A DNA stretch of 64,000 nt from Desulforhopalus sp. IMCC35007. Lineage in GTDB: Bacteria; Desulfobacterota; Desulfobulbia; Desulfobulbales; Desulfocapsaceae. The notes under the pieces are model-generated. The model was not told the DNA's origin, made no database searches, and saw nothing but the letters and a program-made list of their open reading frames with translations. This document shows positions 34,765-44,439 of this stretch, piece after piece. The position numbers were made by a program, and so were the translations under genes. How positions within the stretch are numbered: position 1 is the stretch's first letter; the number at the start of each line of letters is the position of its first letter. The stretch covers positions 1 to 64,000 of the forward strand of contig NZ_SWCN01000020.1 in assembly GCF_005116575.1 (NCBI RefSeq). The letters are read 5' to 3'.

Positions 34765-37182
34765 ATGAATAACAGTCCCGTATATATTCGTTGGTTTAAC
34801 GAAATTATTCTCGCTGATGTACCTGTTGTGGGCGGTAAAAATGCCTCACTCGGTGAAATGTACCGTGAGTTGACCCCGCAAGGGGTTACGGTACCAAATG
34901 GTTTTGCTACAACAGCCTCCGCCTATTGGCATCTTCTGAGGTCCAGCGGTATAGAAGACAAACTCAAGCAGGTCATGTCCGGACTTGACAAGACAAATGT
35001 AGAGGACTTGGCGGTGCGGGGCAAAAAAGCCCGCGAACTCATTGCCAATGCGGCACTTCCCGAAGATTTGTGGACAGAGATAAAAAAGGCCTACGACAAA
35101 CTCTGCGAGGAATATGGACCGGGCACCCATGTTGCCGTTCGAAGTTCCGCCACGGCGGAAGACCTGCCAACGGCTTCCTTTGCCGGCCAGCAGGAGACCT
35201 ACCTTAACGTCAGTGGCTATGAATCTCTGAAAACTGCCTGCAGCAACTGCTACGCCTCTCTTTTTACCGACCGGGCCATCTCCTATCGCATCGACCATGG
35301 TTTCGATCATTTCAAAGTAGCCCTTTCCATAGGTATTATGAAAATGGTCCGCTCAGATCTTGCCACCAGCGGGGTGATGTTCACTCTTGATACCGAGACA
35401 GGGTTTCGAGATGTGGTCTTTATCACCGCCTGCTACGGCCTTGGAGAAAACATTGTCCAGGGAGCGGTGAACCCGGATGAGTATTACGTGTTTAAACCGA
35501 CCCTTAAAAAAGGCCACCGGGCGATCATCAGAAGAAATCTTGGCGAGAAGAAAATTAAGATGATCTATGCCAGGTCCGGGTCAGGGGCCCTTACCAAAAA
35601 CATAGAGGTTTCCGAGCAGGCAAGACGAAAGTTCTGTCTCAGTGACGACGACGTCCTCAGCCTCGCGCGGCAGGCAATTGTCATTGAAGACCATTATTCA
35701 ATGAAAGCCGGTAAAAATCGTCCCATGGATATTGAATGGGCAAAAAGCGGCATAAGCGGAGAGCTATTTATCATCCAGGCCAGACCTGAAACCGTCGAAT
35801 CGCAAAAGACCATGGATACCTTTGAGGTATATCAACTGGATAAAAAAGGTCTGGTCCTCACGCAAGGCAAGAGCGTTGGAGAAAAGATTGCAAGCGGCAA
35901 GGCCCGCAGGATTGAAAATGTGAGCCAGCTCTCCTTGTTTCAACCGGGAGAGGTCCTTATCAGCGAGACCACCATGCCAGACTGGGAACCTGTGATGAAA
36001 AGTGCAGCCGCCATTGTAACCAACAAGGGTGGCAGAACCTGTCATGCCGCAATCGTCAGCCGCGAGCTTGGTATACCCGCTGTGGTCGGCGCCATAGATG
36101 CCACAGAGAAAATCCAGACAGGGCAGGAGATTACAGTCAGTTGCGCAGGCGGTGATGATGGAACCGTGTATGAGGGTTTACTCCCCTTCCACGTTGAGAC
36201 CATAAATCTTCAGGAATCCACGCGACCGAAGACAAAAATCATGATCAATCTGGCCAACCCTGAAATGGCCTTTTCCCTCTCGAAAATCCCCAATGACGGG
36301 GTTGGCCTGGCGCGCATGGAATTTATCATCAACAGCTTTATCAAAATCCATCCCATGGCCCTCGTCCATCCTGAACAGATAACGAGTGACACAGAAAAAC
36401 AGCAGATTGAGACCCTGACATTTGGTTACACCACAAAACAGGACTACTTTGTCGACAAACTTGCCGAAGGTGTCGGGACTATTGCAGCCGCCTTTTATCC
36501 CAAACCGGTGGTTGTACGAATGAGTGATTTTAAAACCAATGAATATGCGAGCCTCTTAGGAGGAAGTTATTTCGAACCAAAAGAAGAAAACCCCATGATT
36601 GGCTTTCGTGGGGCGGCCCGTTACTACGATGATAAATACCGGGAGGGTTTTGCCCTTGAGTGCCAGGCCATGCAGAGGGTTCGCGATACAATGGGATTGA
36701 CAAACCTTATCATTATGATCCCTTTTTGCAGGCGGGTTGATGAAGCAGAAAAAGTACTGGCCGAGATGGCCAAACATGGCCTGATCCGAGGCAGAAATGG
36801 CCTTGAGGTTTATGTCATGTGTGAAATCCCCAATAACGTCCTGTTAATCGACGAGTTCAGCGCCCTTTTTGATGGATTTTCCATAGGCTCCAACGATCTG
36901 ACTCAACTGACTCTGGGAGTTGATCGTGATTCAACCCTGGTAGCCCACGATTTTGATGAACGGGACGCAGGGGTCATGAAAATAATTGCCATGGCCATCC
37001 AGGGTGCAAAACGTAACCACCGCCACAGTGGTATTTGTGGCCAGGCTCCCAGTGACTATCCTGAGTTCGCCGAATTCCTGGTACGCCAGGGAATCGATTC
37101 CATCTCACTGATTCCCGACTCGGTCATGAAGATCACGGGTAGAATCGCCATGCTGGAAAAGGAGATCAGCCGTCATGAATAA
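34765..37182 (+). CDS. ppsA: Phosphoenolpyruvate synthase
   Basis: An 805-residue enzyme that turns pyruvate and ATP into PEP, AMP and phosphate. Residues about 20-340 form the ATP-grasp domain (GGKNASLGEMYREL; VAVRSSATAEDLPTASFAG). The swivelling phospho-His is in GGRTCHAAIVSRELGIPAVV, near residue 425. The C-terminal TIM barrel has GFRGAARYYDDKYREGFALE, SIGSNDLTQLTLGVDRD and the catalytic Cys in SGICGQAPSD. Length matches E. coli PpsA. GGAGGAAAA precedes the ATG. The end overlaps the glucan phosphorylase start by 8 bp. Together with glycogen breakdown this could adjust the PEP/pyruvate pool under stress. Confidence 0.95.
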   Translation: MNNSPVYIRWFNEIILADVPVVGGKNASLGEMYRELTPQGVTVPNGFATTASAYWHLLRSSGIEDKLKQVMSGLDKTNVEDLAVRGKKARELIANAALPEDLWTEIKKAYDKLCEEYGPGTHVAVRSSATAEDLPTASFAGQQETYLNVSGYESLKTACSNCYASLFTDRAISYRIDHGFDHFKVALSIGIMKMVRSDLATSGVMFTLDTETGFRDVVFITACYGLGENIVQGAVNPDEYYVFKPTLKKGHRAIIRRNLGEKKIKMIYARSGSGALTKNIEVSEQARRKFCLSDDDVLSLARQAIVIEDHYSMKAGKNRPMDIEWAKSGISGELFIIQARPETVESQKTMDTFEVYQLDKKGLVLTQGKSVGEKIASGKARRIENVSQLSLFQPGEVLISETTMPDWEPVMKSAAAIVTNKGGRTCHAAIVSRELGIPAVVGAIDATEKIQTGQEITVSCAGGDDGTVYEGLLPFHVETINLQESTRPKTKIMINLANPEMAFSLSKIPNDGVGLARMEFIINSFIKIHPMALVHPEQITSDTEKQQIETLTFGYTTKQDYFVDKLAEGVGTIAAAFYPKPVVVRMSDFKTNEYASLLGGSYFEPKEENPMIGFRGAARYYDDKYREGFALECQAMQRVRDTMGLTNLIIMIPFCRRVDEAEKVLAEMAKHGLIRGRNGLEVYVMCEIPNNVLLIDEFSALFDGFSIGSNDLTQLTLGVDRDSTLVAHDFDERDAGVMKIIAMAIQGAKRNHRHSGICGQAPSDYPEFAEFLVRQGIDSISLIPDSVMKITGRIAMLEKEISRHE

Positions 37183-39700
37183 TCACAGTTATATGGTTCG
37201 ACAACTGCCGAATGGTCTTGAGCTTCTGGCAGACCTGGCAACCGATCTACGCTGGACCTGGAGTCATGCAGGCGATGCCCTGTGGCAGAAATTAAGTCCG
37301 GAAACCTGGGAACAGACGGCAAACCCGTATGTCATTTTGCAAAACCTGCCTGAAAGACGGCTGGAAGAACTTGCAAATGACAGGCAATTCAAGGCGATGG
37401 TGGAACAGTTATGGGCGGATCGTGACGGTTATTACAACCAGAATGGATGGTATAAGACAGCCTACCCCGAGGCCTCCTTACATAAAATTGCCTATTTCAG
37501 CATGGAGTATGGCCTTGGCGAATCACTGCCACTGTATGCAGGTGGCCTTGGGATCCTTGCAGGCGACTACCTGAAGGCAGCGAGCGATCTCGGAGTACCG
37601 GTCGTTGGAGTTGGACTCCTGTACCAGGAAGGATATTTCCGGCAGATGCTTGATGCGAATGGCTGGCAGGAGAATGTCTATCCCTACAATGATCCTGCGA
37701 CACTGCCCGTGCAACCGATGATTTCACACTCAGGATCATGGTTGCATGTAACTCTGCAGTTTCCAGGGCGTCCCGTCCGTTTTCGTGTATGGAGGGCAAT
37801 CGTTGGCCGGGTGGACCTTTATCTCCTGGATAGCAACGACCCATTGAACAGCCCCAGTGATCGAGGTATCACCAGTAAACTGTACGGAGGGTCGCAGGAA
37901 ATTCGCCTGTGCCAGGAGATAGCCTTAGGGCTTGGAGGGTGGCGACTTCTTGAGGCCCTGGGCATTGAGATCGATGTCTGCCATTTAAATGAAGGACACG
38001 CTGCATTTGTTACTCTGGAACGTGCCCGTCAATTCATGGAGCGACATAAGATTGACTTCTGGCAGGCGTTGTGGGCGACACGCGGTGGTAACATTTTTAC
38101 TACTCATACCCCCGTTGCAGCAGGCTTTGACACCTTTCCCCTGACCTTACTTCAGAAATACTGCAGCCACTATACCCAGCAACTGGGCATTACCCCCGAT
38201 ACCCTGGGTGCTCTTGGAAAACTAAACCCTGCAGATCAATCCGAACCTTTTAACATGGCCTATCTGGCCAAGCGAACCTGCCAGATGACCAATGGCGTCA
38301 GCAAGCTTCATGGTGAGGTGAGTCGCCGAATATTTTCCAGTCTCTATCCACGCTGGCCCGAATGTGAGGTTCCGGTAATGCATATCACCAACGGGGTCCA
38401 TGTACCGACCTGGGATTCTTCCTGGGCCGATGCTGCATGGACAAGGAGTGCCGGGAAAGAGCGCTGGCGGGATGACCCAGAGGTTCTGGCAAAGGCCATT
38501 CTCGAAAACCTGAGTGACGAATCACTGTGGACCTTCGTCGGACAGGAACGTGCAGACCTTGTCAACTACGCCCGCAAACGTATGGCCCGTCAGCTTGGTC
38601 AACGGGGCGAGGATGAGCCAACCATAGCCCAGGCGGGTAATATCCTTGATCCCAACATCCTCATTTTAGGCTTTGCCCGCCGCTTTGCCGAATACAAGCG
38701 GCCCAACCTGCTGCTCCACGACCAGGAACGACTGGTGCGCATCCTCACCAACAGTCAGTATCCTGTCCAGCTGATTGTCGCCGGCAAGGCCCATCCACAG
38801 GATGAAACCGGTAAAAATTTTATACAGCAATGGTCACAATTTGTAAGAAGACCGGAAGTCCGGCACCGGGTGGTCTTCCTCGAAGACTATGATATTACCC
38901 TGGCACAGGAAATGGTGCAGGGGGTAGATGTATGGATCAACACCCCAAGAAGACCCTGGGAGGCCTGCGGCACCAGCGGCATGAAGGTGCTCGTCAATGG
39001 TGGCTTGAATATTTCCGAACTTGATGGCTGGTGGGCAGAGGCCTATACCCCGGAAGTGGGCTGGTGTATCGGAGACGGCAGGGAGCATCCGGAACCAGGT
39101 TGGGATGGGATTGAGGCGGAAGAACTTTACAGGGTACTCGAAGAAAAAGTCATTCCTGAATTTTATAAACGGGATGCGGCAGGTATTCCTCAGGCCTGGG
39201 TCACCCGGATGCGCGCCAGCATGATGGAGCTTGCTCCATATTTCAGTACCAATCGGATGATGAAAGAATATGTAGAAAAAATGTACCTCCCTGCAGCTGC
39301 TGCATATCAACGTCGGGTAGATCAGGGTTGCCGGTTGGCCAGAGAACTACACGACTGGGATTCAAATCTTAGACAACACTGGCAGGGAATACATTGGGGA
39401 AACCTGGAAGTTCATAAAGAAAATGACGGCTGGTCCTTTGACGTTCAGGTATACCTAGGAGGAATTTCACCAGACTGCGTGAAAATACAACTTTTTGCTG
39501 ACAGAACAAACGACAACAAATCGATGATAACAGAAATGGAGCGTGGAGAGAGTATCCCCGGTAGTGTCAACGGCTTTCACTACTGTGCGAAAGTTATCAC
39601 TCAGCAACCGGCTAACTACTTCACACAGCGGGTTATTGCTGCCCACTCCGAGGCAGTTATTCCGGCCGAAATGAATCTTATTTACTGGTGGTCCGCATGA
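37175..39700 (+). CDS. glgP: Alpha-glucan (glycogen/maltodextrin) phosphorylase
   Basis: An 841-residue GT35 enzyme releasing glucose-1-phosphate from alpha-1,4-glucans. The N-terminal ~110 residues match the DUF3417 extension of the short archaeal/thermophile-type phosphorylases, followed by IAYFSMEYGLGESLPLYAGG and GVGLLYQEGYFRQ. The central region has CHLNEGHAAFVTLERAR. The PLP and phosphate region includes FAEYKRPNLLLHD and WEACGTSGMKVLVNGGLN. It overlaps ppsA by 8 bp, so the two are translationally coupled. Placing glycogen breakdown and PEP synthesis behind an ion pump suggests fuel supply for pumping; this is inference. Confidence 0.94.
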   Translation: MNNHSYMVRQLPNGLELLADLATDLRWTWSHAGDALWQKLSPETWEQTANPYVILQNLPERRLEELANDRQFKAMVEQLWADRDGYYNQNGWYKTAYPEASLHKIAYFSMEYGLGESLPLYAGGLGILAGDYLKAASDLGVPVVGVGLLYQEGYFRQMLDANGWQENVYPYNDPATLPVQPMISHSGSWLHVTLQFPGRPVRFRVWRAIVGRVDLYLLDSNDPLNSPSDRGITSKLYGGSQEIRLCQEIALGLGGWRLLEALGIEIDVCHLNEGHAAFVTLERARQFMERHKIDFWQALWATRGGNIFTTHTPVAAGFDTFPLTLLQKYCSHYTQQLGITPDTLGALGKLNPADQSEPFNMAYLAKRTCQMTNGVSKLHGEVSRRIFSSLYPRWPECEVPVMHITNGVHVPTWDSSWADAAWTRSAGKERWRDDPEVLAKAILENLSDESLWTFVGQERADLVNYARKRMARQLGQRGEDEPTIAQAGNILDPNILILGFARRFAEYKRPNLLLHDQERLVRILTNSQYPVQLIVAGKAHPQDETGKNFIQQWSQFVRRPEVRHRVVFLEDYDITLAQEMVQGVDVWINTPRRPWEACGTSGMKVLVNGGLNISELDGWWAEAYTPEVGWCIGDGREHPEPGWDGIEAEELYRVLEEKVIPEFYKRDAAGIPQAWVTRMRASMMELAPYFSTNRMMKEYVEKMYLPAAAAYQRRVDQGCRLARELHDWDSNLRQHWQGIHWGNLEVHKENDGWSFDVQVYLGGISPDCVKIQLFADRTNDNKSMITEMERGESIPGSVNGFHYCAKVITQQPANYFTQRVIAAHSEAVIPAEMNLIYWWSA

Positions 39701-39824
39701 ACCAGGTTCGAGGAGACTTGAACTTGACTAACAGCAGTCACTCCCACGTTGACAAACGGCCTGCATGCGCTAACTTTGCAATAACTACCATCAAGCCTGA
39801 GAGTTCAATACAATCTATTTGTAT

Positions 39825-39830
39825 TATAAT
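39825..39830 (+). promoter_or_regulatory. Possible -10 box for orn
   Basis: TATAAT stands 39 bases before the ATG at 39869, in an AT-rich stretch after glgP. The expected -35 position (around 39802-39807) is only a poor match, so this is tentative. Confidence 0.3.
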
Positions 39831-39868
39831 GAAATATATATATCACTTTCTGCAAGGAACAGATTCTT

Positions 39869-40426
39869 ATGAAAGACAATTCTAATCTGGTGTGGATAGA
39901 TCTGGAGATGACCGGCCTCGATCCTCTCACCGACGAAATTCTCGAAGTGGCGATGATCGCCACAGATGCCCAACTTGAAATCCTCGCAGAAGGCCCACTC
40001 ATTGTCATCCATCAGCCAAATGAGGTGCTGGCATCAATGGATGAATGGAACACTACACACCACGGCCAATCCGGCCTGATAGAACTGTCCAGGAAAAGCA
40101 ACTACGATTATAGAAAAGCAGAACTGGAATGTCTGGACTTCATGAGGCAATGGACCGATTTTCGGACATCTCCGATGTGCGGTAACTCGATCTACCACGA
40201 TCGCCGCTTTCTCGCCCGCTTCATGCCTGAGCTGGAGCATTTTTTTCACCACCGCAATATCGATGTCAGTACCATAAAAGAGCTGGCAAGGCTCTGGGCC
40301 CCCGACCATGTTCATTTTCATAAAGAATGCGGGCATCGCGCGTTGGACGACATCAAAGAATCAATCGCTGAACTCAAATATTACGCCGACTGTTTTATCA
40401 AAAAAGCCGGTGCCGAACCCAAATAA
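39869..40426 (+). CDS. orn: Oligoribonuclease
   Basis: A 185-residue DEDDh exonuclease that degrades two-to-five nucleotide RNAs, including pGpG left from cyclic di-GMP breakdown. Motifs: LVWIDLEMTGLDPLTDEILE (Exo I), GNSIYHDRRFLARFMPELE (Exo II) and HRALDDIKESIAELKYY (Exo III with the HxxxxD). Full family length. It is convergent with and only 28 bp from the HD-GYP phosphodiesterase gene, an apt neighbour because HD-GYP enzymes produce pGpG or GMP from cyclic di-GMP. Confidence 0.95.
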   Translation: MKDNSNLVWIDLEMTGLDPLTDEILEVAMIATDAQLEILAEGPLIVIHQPNEVLASMDEWNTTHHGQSGLIELSRKSNYDYRKAELECLDFMRQWTDFRTSPMCGNSIYHDRRFLARFMPELEHFFHHRNIDVSTIKELARLWAPDHVHFHKECGHRALDDIKESIAELKYYADCFIKKAGAEPK

Positions 40427-40454
40427 TCCACCTCGTCTCCTTTTCTGCAAAGTA

Positions 40455-42191
40455 TTAACTGAAAATGGGGCACATATCTTCAAAACAGAGGTCTACTTTT
40501 TTCTCAGTAATAAGATGGATGCAGGTATCAACACTTAAGGGGTGATAACGACTTCCTCTTCCAGAAGTTATTTCATCAAAGGCCTTGGTAATTCCTAGCG
40601 ATGGCCGATACGGCCGATGGGATGACATGGCCTCAACAACATCTGCCACAGTGAGAATTTTTGCCTCAAGAAGAATCTCTTTATCCGTCAAGCCTCTCGG
40701 ATATCCGGTACCATCAAGGTGTTCATGGTGCTGATAAACGATCTCTGCCACGGGCCAGGGAAAATGTATATTTTTTAAAATATCATAACCTAACTCGGCG
40801 TGACAATTAATGATGGCAACCTCTTCTTTCGTCAGTTTGGTCGGCTTGGCAAGATAGTCAAAGGGCAGCGTAATTTTGCCGATATCATGAAGCAGGGCCG
40901 CAATATGGAGGCCCTCAAGCCGGTGTTCAGAAAGCCCCAGTTCCCGGCCAATGGCACATGCAAGAAGGTCCACCCGTAACTGATGCCCCGCTGTGTAGGG
41001 GTCCCTTTTTTCTGCCGTTGAGGCAAGTGATGAGACCGTTTCCTCAAGGCTTGTGTGCAGGTCATCCCTGCTTTTCTTCAGCTCCTCCATGGCAACCTTT
41101 CTCTCCGTAATATCACGGGCGATACCACGGTAGCCCAGAAAAGTCTGATGGGAGTCAAAAATGGGCACCGCATTATTCTCAAGCACCACAATCTCCCCCA
41201 TCTTGCCCAGGCAGATGTTTTCCAGACCGTTGATATTTTTCTGGGCCTGAATGAGATTGAAATATGTCGTTTTAAATTTTTTTGCCTGCTCGGGAGAAAC
41301 AATATCCAACAAGGTTTTATTGATGATTTCTTCCGGCAGGTAGCCCAGAAGTTTTTTTACCCTGGGACTTGAATAGGTATACCTGCCCTCAGCATCACAT
41401 TCCCATATCCAGTCACTGGTTGTTTCGATCAGGTTACGGTAGCGTTCCTTGCTCTCTTCCAGGGACTTCACCAGCTTTTCCCGCTCTATAAAAATGGCTA
41501 AACGCTCACGGTCAGCCATCATTGTCTGCTGGATGGAGTAGAGAGAAAGCATGGAAACCACCAGCAGGATAGCAAGAGAAATCACTGTGAGTTTTTGCCG
41601 CATTTCAGCTATTTGGACATGAACATCATCGAGATACATGCCTGTACCGATGATCCATCCCCAGGGCTCAAAGCCTTTTATATACGAAAGCTTCGGCGAT
41701 ATTTTGCCAGGTTCATCCTTCCATTGCCAGTAATAATCAATGTATCCCGCTCCCTGTTGCCTGACCAGATCCACAAACTCACGAAAGAGATATTTACCGT
41801 TTTCATCCTTAAAATCAGAAAGATCCTTACCCTGCAGATCGCTGCGATATGGGTGCATGAGCATCTTCGGTGTCATGTCGTTGATCCAGAAATAGTCCTT
41901 CTTTTCAGGCCCATACCGAAGAAGATTAAGCCGAAGAATCGCTCTCTTCTGTGCTTCTTCCTTAGACAATTCACCGGAGAGTTCTCTCTCATGATAGGTC
42001 CCAAGCAGGCTCCAGGCCGTCTCCGTCAGCTCCTGGATCATCTCTTTTTTGCGGGCTTTGAAACTTTCCTCCATCTGGGGCAGGAGAACAAAAAAAATGG
42101 CTGTAACAAAAAGGAGAAGAGTAAAAAATGCTGGTAACACTATGCGACGTGAGGTCTTGTTGGACATCTCTCGAAATTTTTTTTCGTGCAT
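40455..42191 (-). CDS. Cache-PAS-HD-GYP cyclic di-GMP phosphodiesterase
   Basis: A 578-residue membrane signalling protein. One helix (VLPAFFTLLLFVTAIFFVLL) leads into a periplasmic single Cache domain (KKDYFWINDMTPKMLMHPYR, then GWIIGTGMYLDDVH), a second helix follows near residue 205, a PAS domain spans about 255-370, and the HD-GYP domain 385-560. The catalytic HD is in ALLHDIGKITLP, followed by HAELGYDIL and YQHHEHLDGTGYPRGLT with the GYP motif. It should hydrolyse cyclic di-GMP in response to a small ligand in the periplasm. A second ATG at 42167 is possible. A near-consensus sigma-54 promoter lies upstream. Confidence 0.92.
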   Translation of the reverse strand: MHEKKFREMSNKTSRRIVLPAFFTLLLFVTAIFFVLLPQMEESFKARKKEMIQELTETAWSLLGTYHERELSGELSKEEAQKRAILRLNLLRYGPEKKDYFWINDMTPKMLMHPYRSDLQGKDLSDFKDENGKYLFREFVDLVRQQGAGYIDYYWQWKDEPGKISPKLSYIKGFEPWGWIIGTGMYLDDVHVQIAEMRQKLTVISLAILLVVSMLSLYSIQQTMMADRERLAIFIEREKLVKSLEESKERYRNLIETTSDWIWECDAEGRYTYSSPRVKKLLGYLPEEIINKTLLDIVSPEQAKKFKTTYFNLIQAQKNINGLENICLGKMGEIVVLENNAVPIFDSHQTFLGYRGIARDITERKVAMEELKKSRDDLHTSLEETVSSLASTAEKRDPYTAGHQLRVDLLACAIGRELGLSEHRLEGLHIAALLHDIGKITLPFDYLAKPTKLTKEEVAIINCHAELGYDILKNIHFPWPVAEIVYQHHEHLDGTGYPRGLTDKEILLEAKILTVADVVEAMSSHRPYRPSLGITKAFDEITSGRGSRYHPLSVDTCIHLITEKKVDLCFEDMCPIFS

Positions 42192-42272
42192 GGCAAAGTC
42201 CAGAATCTGAAAAAATTGAAAATTCCCGTTGCAGGACTATCTATTTGTTGTCTCCCTGTTGTATGAGTTTTA

Positions 42273-42288
42273 TGCAATGTTCGTGCCG
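42273..42288 (-). promoter_or_regulatory. Sigma-54 (-24/-12) promoter for the HD-GYP gene
   Basis: The minus strand reads CGGCACGAACATTGCA, differing from TGGCAC-N5-TTGCA only at the first base. Predicted start is near 42262, about 70 nt before ATG 42191. No good CTGCAA-N4-TTGYAG pair is visible 80-95 bp upstream, so another activator may be used. Confidence 0.65.
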
Positions 42289-42626
42289 CAGCCCCCCACT
42301 GCATACTCCAGCACAGCCTGGCATGGGTAACATATAGGTACAAAACCCAGTATTTTCAGCAGATGTAAAAATATGGTGACTTTAGCGCAACGGCAGAATA
42401 AAAAAGATTGCTGTCACTCCAGGTTCAAAGGTTATTCCACCTCGCCGGTGTTCTCGCTGAAAATACGGAAATAGTGTAAAGATGTTTGCCATATTGACAG
42501 AGAACCACCGGAGAAAGCCAGTAGGAAAGGGTTGCCTGAGTACGGGCGAGTACAAAAAATACACCAAAAAACTTTAAAGAGCATACGCCATCAGCCAGGG
42601 CACAGGTTACAACCAGCACAAGACCA
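42289..42626. other. Divergent intergenic region, HD-GYP/yciH
   Basis: About 340 bp with no credible gene. It should hold the activator site of the HD-GYP promoter and the promoter of yciH, but no clear -35/-10 pair or repeated dyad was found. A CTGCAT-ACTC-CAGCAC sequence at 42299-42314 resembles the activator dyad but sits only about 10 bp from the -24 box. Confidence 0.4.
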
Positions 42627-42989
42627 ATGAAAAAAGTTAAACCCAAAGGGGTGGTATACTCCACCGAAACAGGCAGGATCTGCCCCGGTTGCGGACATCC
42701 GCAAAAACAGTGTTGTTGCAGCAGCAGACAAGCTCCTCATCCATCCGGTGATGGGGTCGTCCGGGTTAGCCGTCAGACAAAGGGACGAAAAGGCGCTGGA
42801 GTTTCAATTATCACAGGCATTCCACTGGCCGATGCGGAGCTGAAGAAAATCGCCAAAACCCTCAAGCAAAAATGTGGCACCGGTGGAACAGTCAAAAACG
42901 GGGTTATTGAAATCCAGGGTGACCACCGGCAAATACTGGTCGAAAGCTTAGTACAATTAGGGTATAAAGCTAAACTTGCCGGTGGCTGA
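42627..42989 (+). CDS. yciH: SUI1/YciH-family translation factor
   Basis: A 120-residue protein of the eIF1/SUI1 family. The N-terminal 40 residues carry a Cys-rich patch ([16 protein letters not shown]), probably zinc-binding. The SUI1 fold covers residues about 50-118: [40 protein letters not shown] and [20 protein letters not shown]. In bacteria YciH binds the 30S subunit and can influence start-codon fidelity or limit translation under stress. It precedes hisC by 58 bp in the same direction. Confidence 0.92.
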   Translation: MKKVKPKGVVYSTETGRICPGCGHPQKQCCCSSRQAPHPSGDGVVRVSRQTKGRKGAGVSIITGIPLADAELKKIAKTLKQKCGTGGTVKNGVIEIQGDHRQILVESLVQLGYKAKLAGG

Positions 42990-43047
42990 GCCGCGTTTTT
43001 TCATCGTGAAAATGGGTCGAAACAATCTCATCTGAAATAGGTACGAA

Positions 43048-44139
43048 ATGAATTGCATAAAATCTCTCTTTAAAAACGGGGTCATGGAAATGGCTACCTA
43101 CAGCCCTATTGAGCCACCAGATCAAATAGCACTTCGGCTCGGTTTACCTGAGTCCAGAATAATTAAGCTTGATGCCAACGAAAACCCATATGGAGTTGCC
43201 GCCGAGGTGCTTGAAGAGCTGGGAAGAGCAAAATATTTAAGCATCTATCCCGACCCGGCGCAAAAAGCAATCCGGCAGGAGATCGCAAACTATGCCGGCT
43301 GCCAGGCAAATAATATTGTGGCTGGTGCAGGCGCGGATGAATTGATAGATCTCATCTGCAGGCTGGTCCTTAACCCAGGCGACAAGGTCCTAACGTTTAC
43401 TCCCACCTTCTCCTACTACAAACATGTTGTAGAGCTCAACGGCGGGGTTTTTGTTGATGTACACAGAAACGAAGACTACTCCATTGATCGTAATTCCCTC
43501 TCTGACATTGATCTGACCGATATAAAGATCGTGCTGTTATGTTCACCCAATAATCCTCCAGGCAACATGCTGGAGGAGGAAGTACTGAACTATTTTCTGG
43601 CAAAAGATATGCTCGTGGTGGTTGATGAAGCGTATTATGAATTCTCCGGCAGTAGTTTTGCTGATCGCATTAACCAACACAACAACCTGATCGTCTTACG
43701 GACCTTTTCTAAATGTTTTGGCCTGGCTGGGCTGCGCGTAGGCTATGGAATCATGGCAACTGAGGTACAGCAGGCCATCATGAAAATCAAACCGCCCTAT
43801 AGTGTCAACATGGCAGCTGAGGTCGCCTTGAGGGTATGTCTCAGGAAAAAAGAGGTCTTTGCCCGCCAGGTACAGCAGATGATTGCAACCCGCGACAAGG
43901 TCATTACCGCACTGAAGGGCTGTGATGAACTCGAGGTATATCCGTCACACTCCAATTTTATCTTGTTTCGATTAAAGAGCAAAAACGCAAAAGCCCTGAA
44001 AGACTCTCTGGAAAACAAAGGTATTCTGTTACGTTACTTCAATACAACGCAGCTACAGAATCACCTTCGGGTTTCCGTTGGAACAGAAGAACAGATGGAC
44101 ATCTTTTTGCGGGAATTTTTTTCCCTGTTACAGGAATAA
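43048..44139 (+). CDS. hisC: Histidinol-phosphate aminotransferase
   Basis: A 363-residue class I/II PLP enzyme converting imidazole acetol-phosphate and glutamate to histidinol-phosphate. It has IIKLDANENPYGVAAEVLEE near the N-terminus, VVDEAYYEFSG for cofactor binding, the PLP lysine in LRTFSKCFGLAGLRVGYGIM and NHLRVSVGTEEQMDIFL at the end. All are typical of HisC. Two starts are possible: ATG 43048 with AGGTACGAA upstream, or ATG 43084 (MEMATYSPIEP), which aligns better with many homologues. No other his genes are nearby, so it is a scattered pathway gene. It could also act on aromatic amino acids, as some HisC paralogues do. Confidence 0.9.
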   Translation: MNCIKSLFKNGVMEMATYSPIEPPDQIALRLGLPESRIIKLDANENPYGVAAEVLEELGRAKYLSIYPDPAQKAIRQEIANYAGCQANNIVAGAGADELIDLICRLVLNPGDKVLTFTPTFSYYKHVVELNGGVFVDVHRNEDYSIDRNSLSDIDLTDIKIVLLCSPNNPPGNMLEEEVLNYFLAKDMLVVVDEAYYEFSGSSFADRINQHNNLIVLRTFSKCFGLAGLRVGYGIMATEVQQAIMKIKPPYSVNMAAEVALRVCLRKKEVFARQVQQMIATRDKVITALKGCDELEVYPSHSNFILFRLKSKNAKALKDSLENKGILLRYFNTTQLQNHLRVSVGTEEQMDIFLREFFSLLQE

Positions 44140-44296
44140 AGACCCTGTAAAAAACTAACACCCTGTTTTATGAGACCAAGGCTGGTTTGATTCTGCTTTT
44201 GGGTTTCTTACACCGGTGGCGGTTGTTCTGACCTACACCCCACTCAATGGCCTCTGCAAGCACACACATAGAAACCTCACAAATTCTAGCTGCTCC

Positions 44297-44333
44297 CAGA
44301 GTGGCTTCCTGTTTGTTTCAGGAAACCACTCTG
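44297..44333. terminator. Bidirectional stem-loop between convergent hisC and prc
   Basis: CAGAGTGGCTTCCTG (44297-44311) and CAGGAAACCACTCTG (44319-44333) form a 15-bp stem with one C-A mismatch and a 7-nt loop. It lies midway between two convergent genes and can act in both directions, although neither side has a long T run. The remainder of 44140-44439 shows nothing else. Confidence 0.6.
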
Positions 44334-44439
44334 TCTAAAAGCTCTAATCCCCATCAGCAAAACCTCGACTTTAAATGAACCAGAAAACGTTCATCTCAGC
44401 TGTAGCAAAGGTGGAAAGTCCCCCTGAGGCGCCTTGGCT

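Noticed and set aside
39720-39868. Activator dyad near glgP/orn (TTTGCAATAAC)
   Set aside because: Only a half-site is present and there is no -24/-12 box downstream of it.
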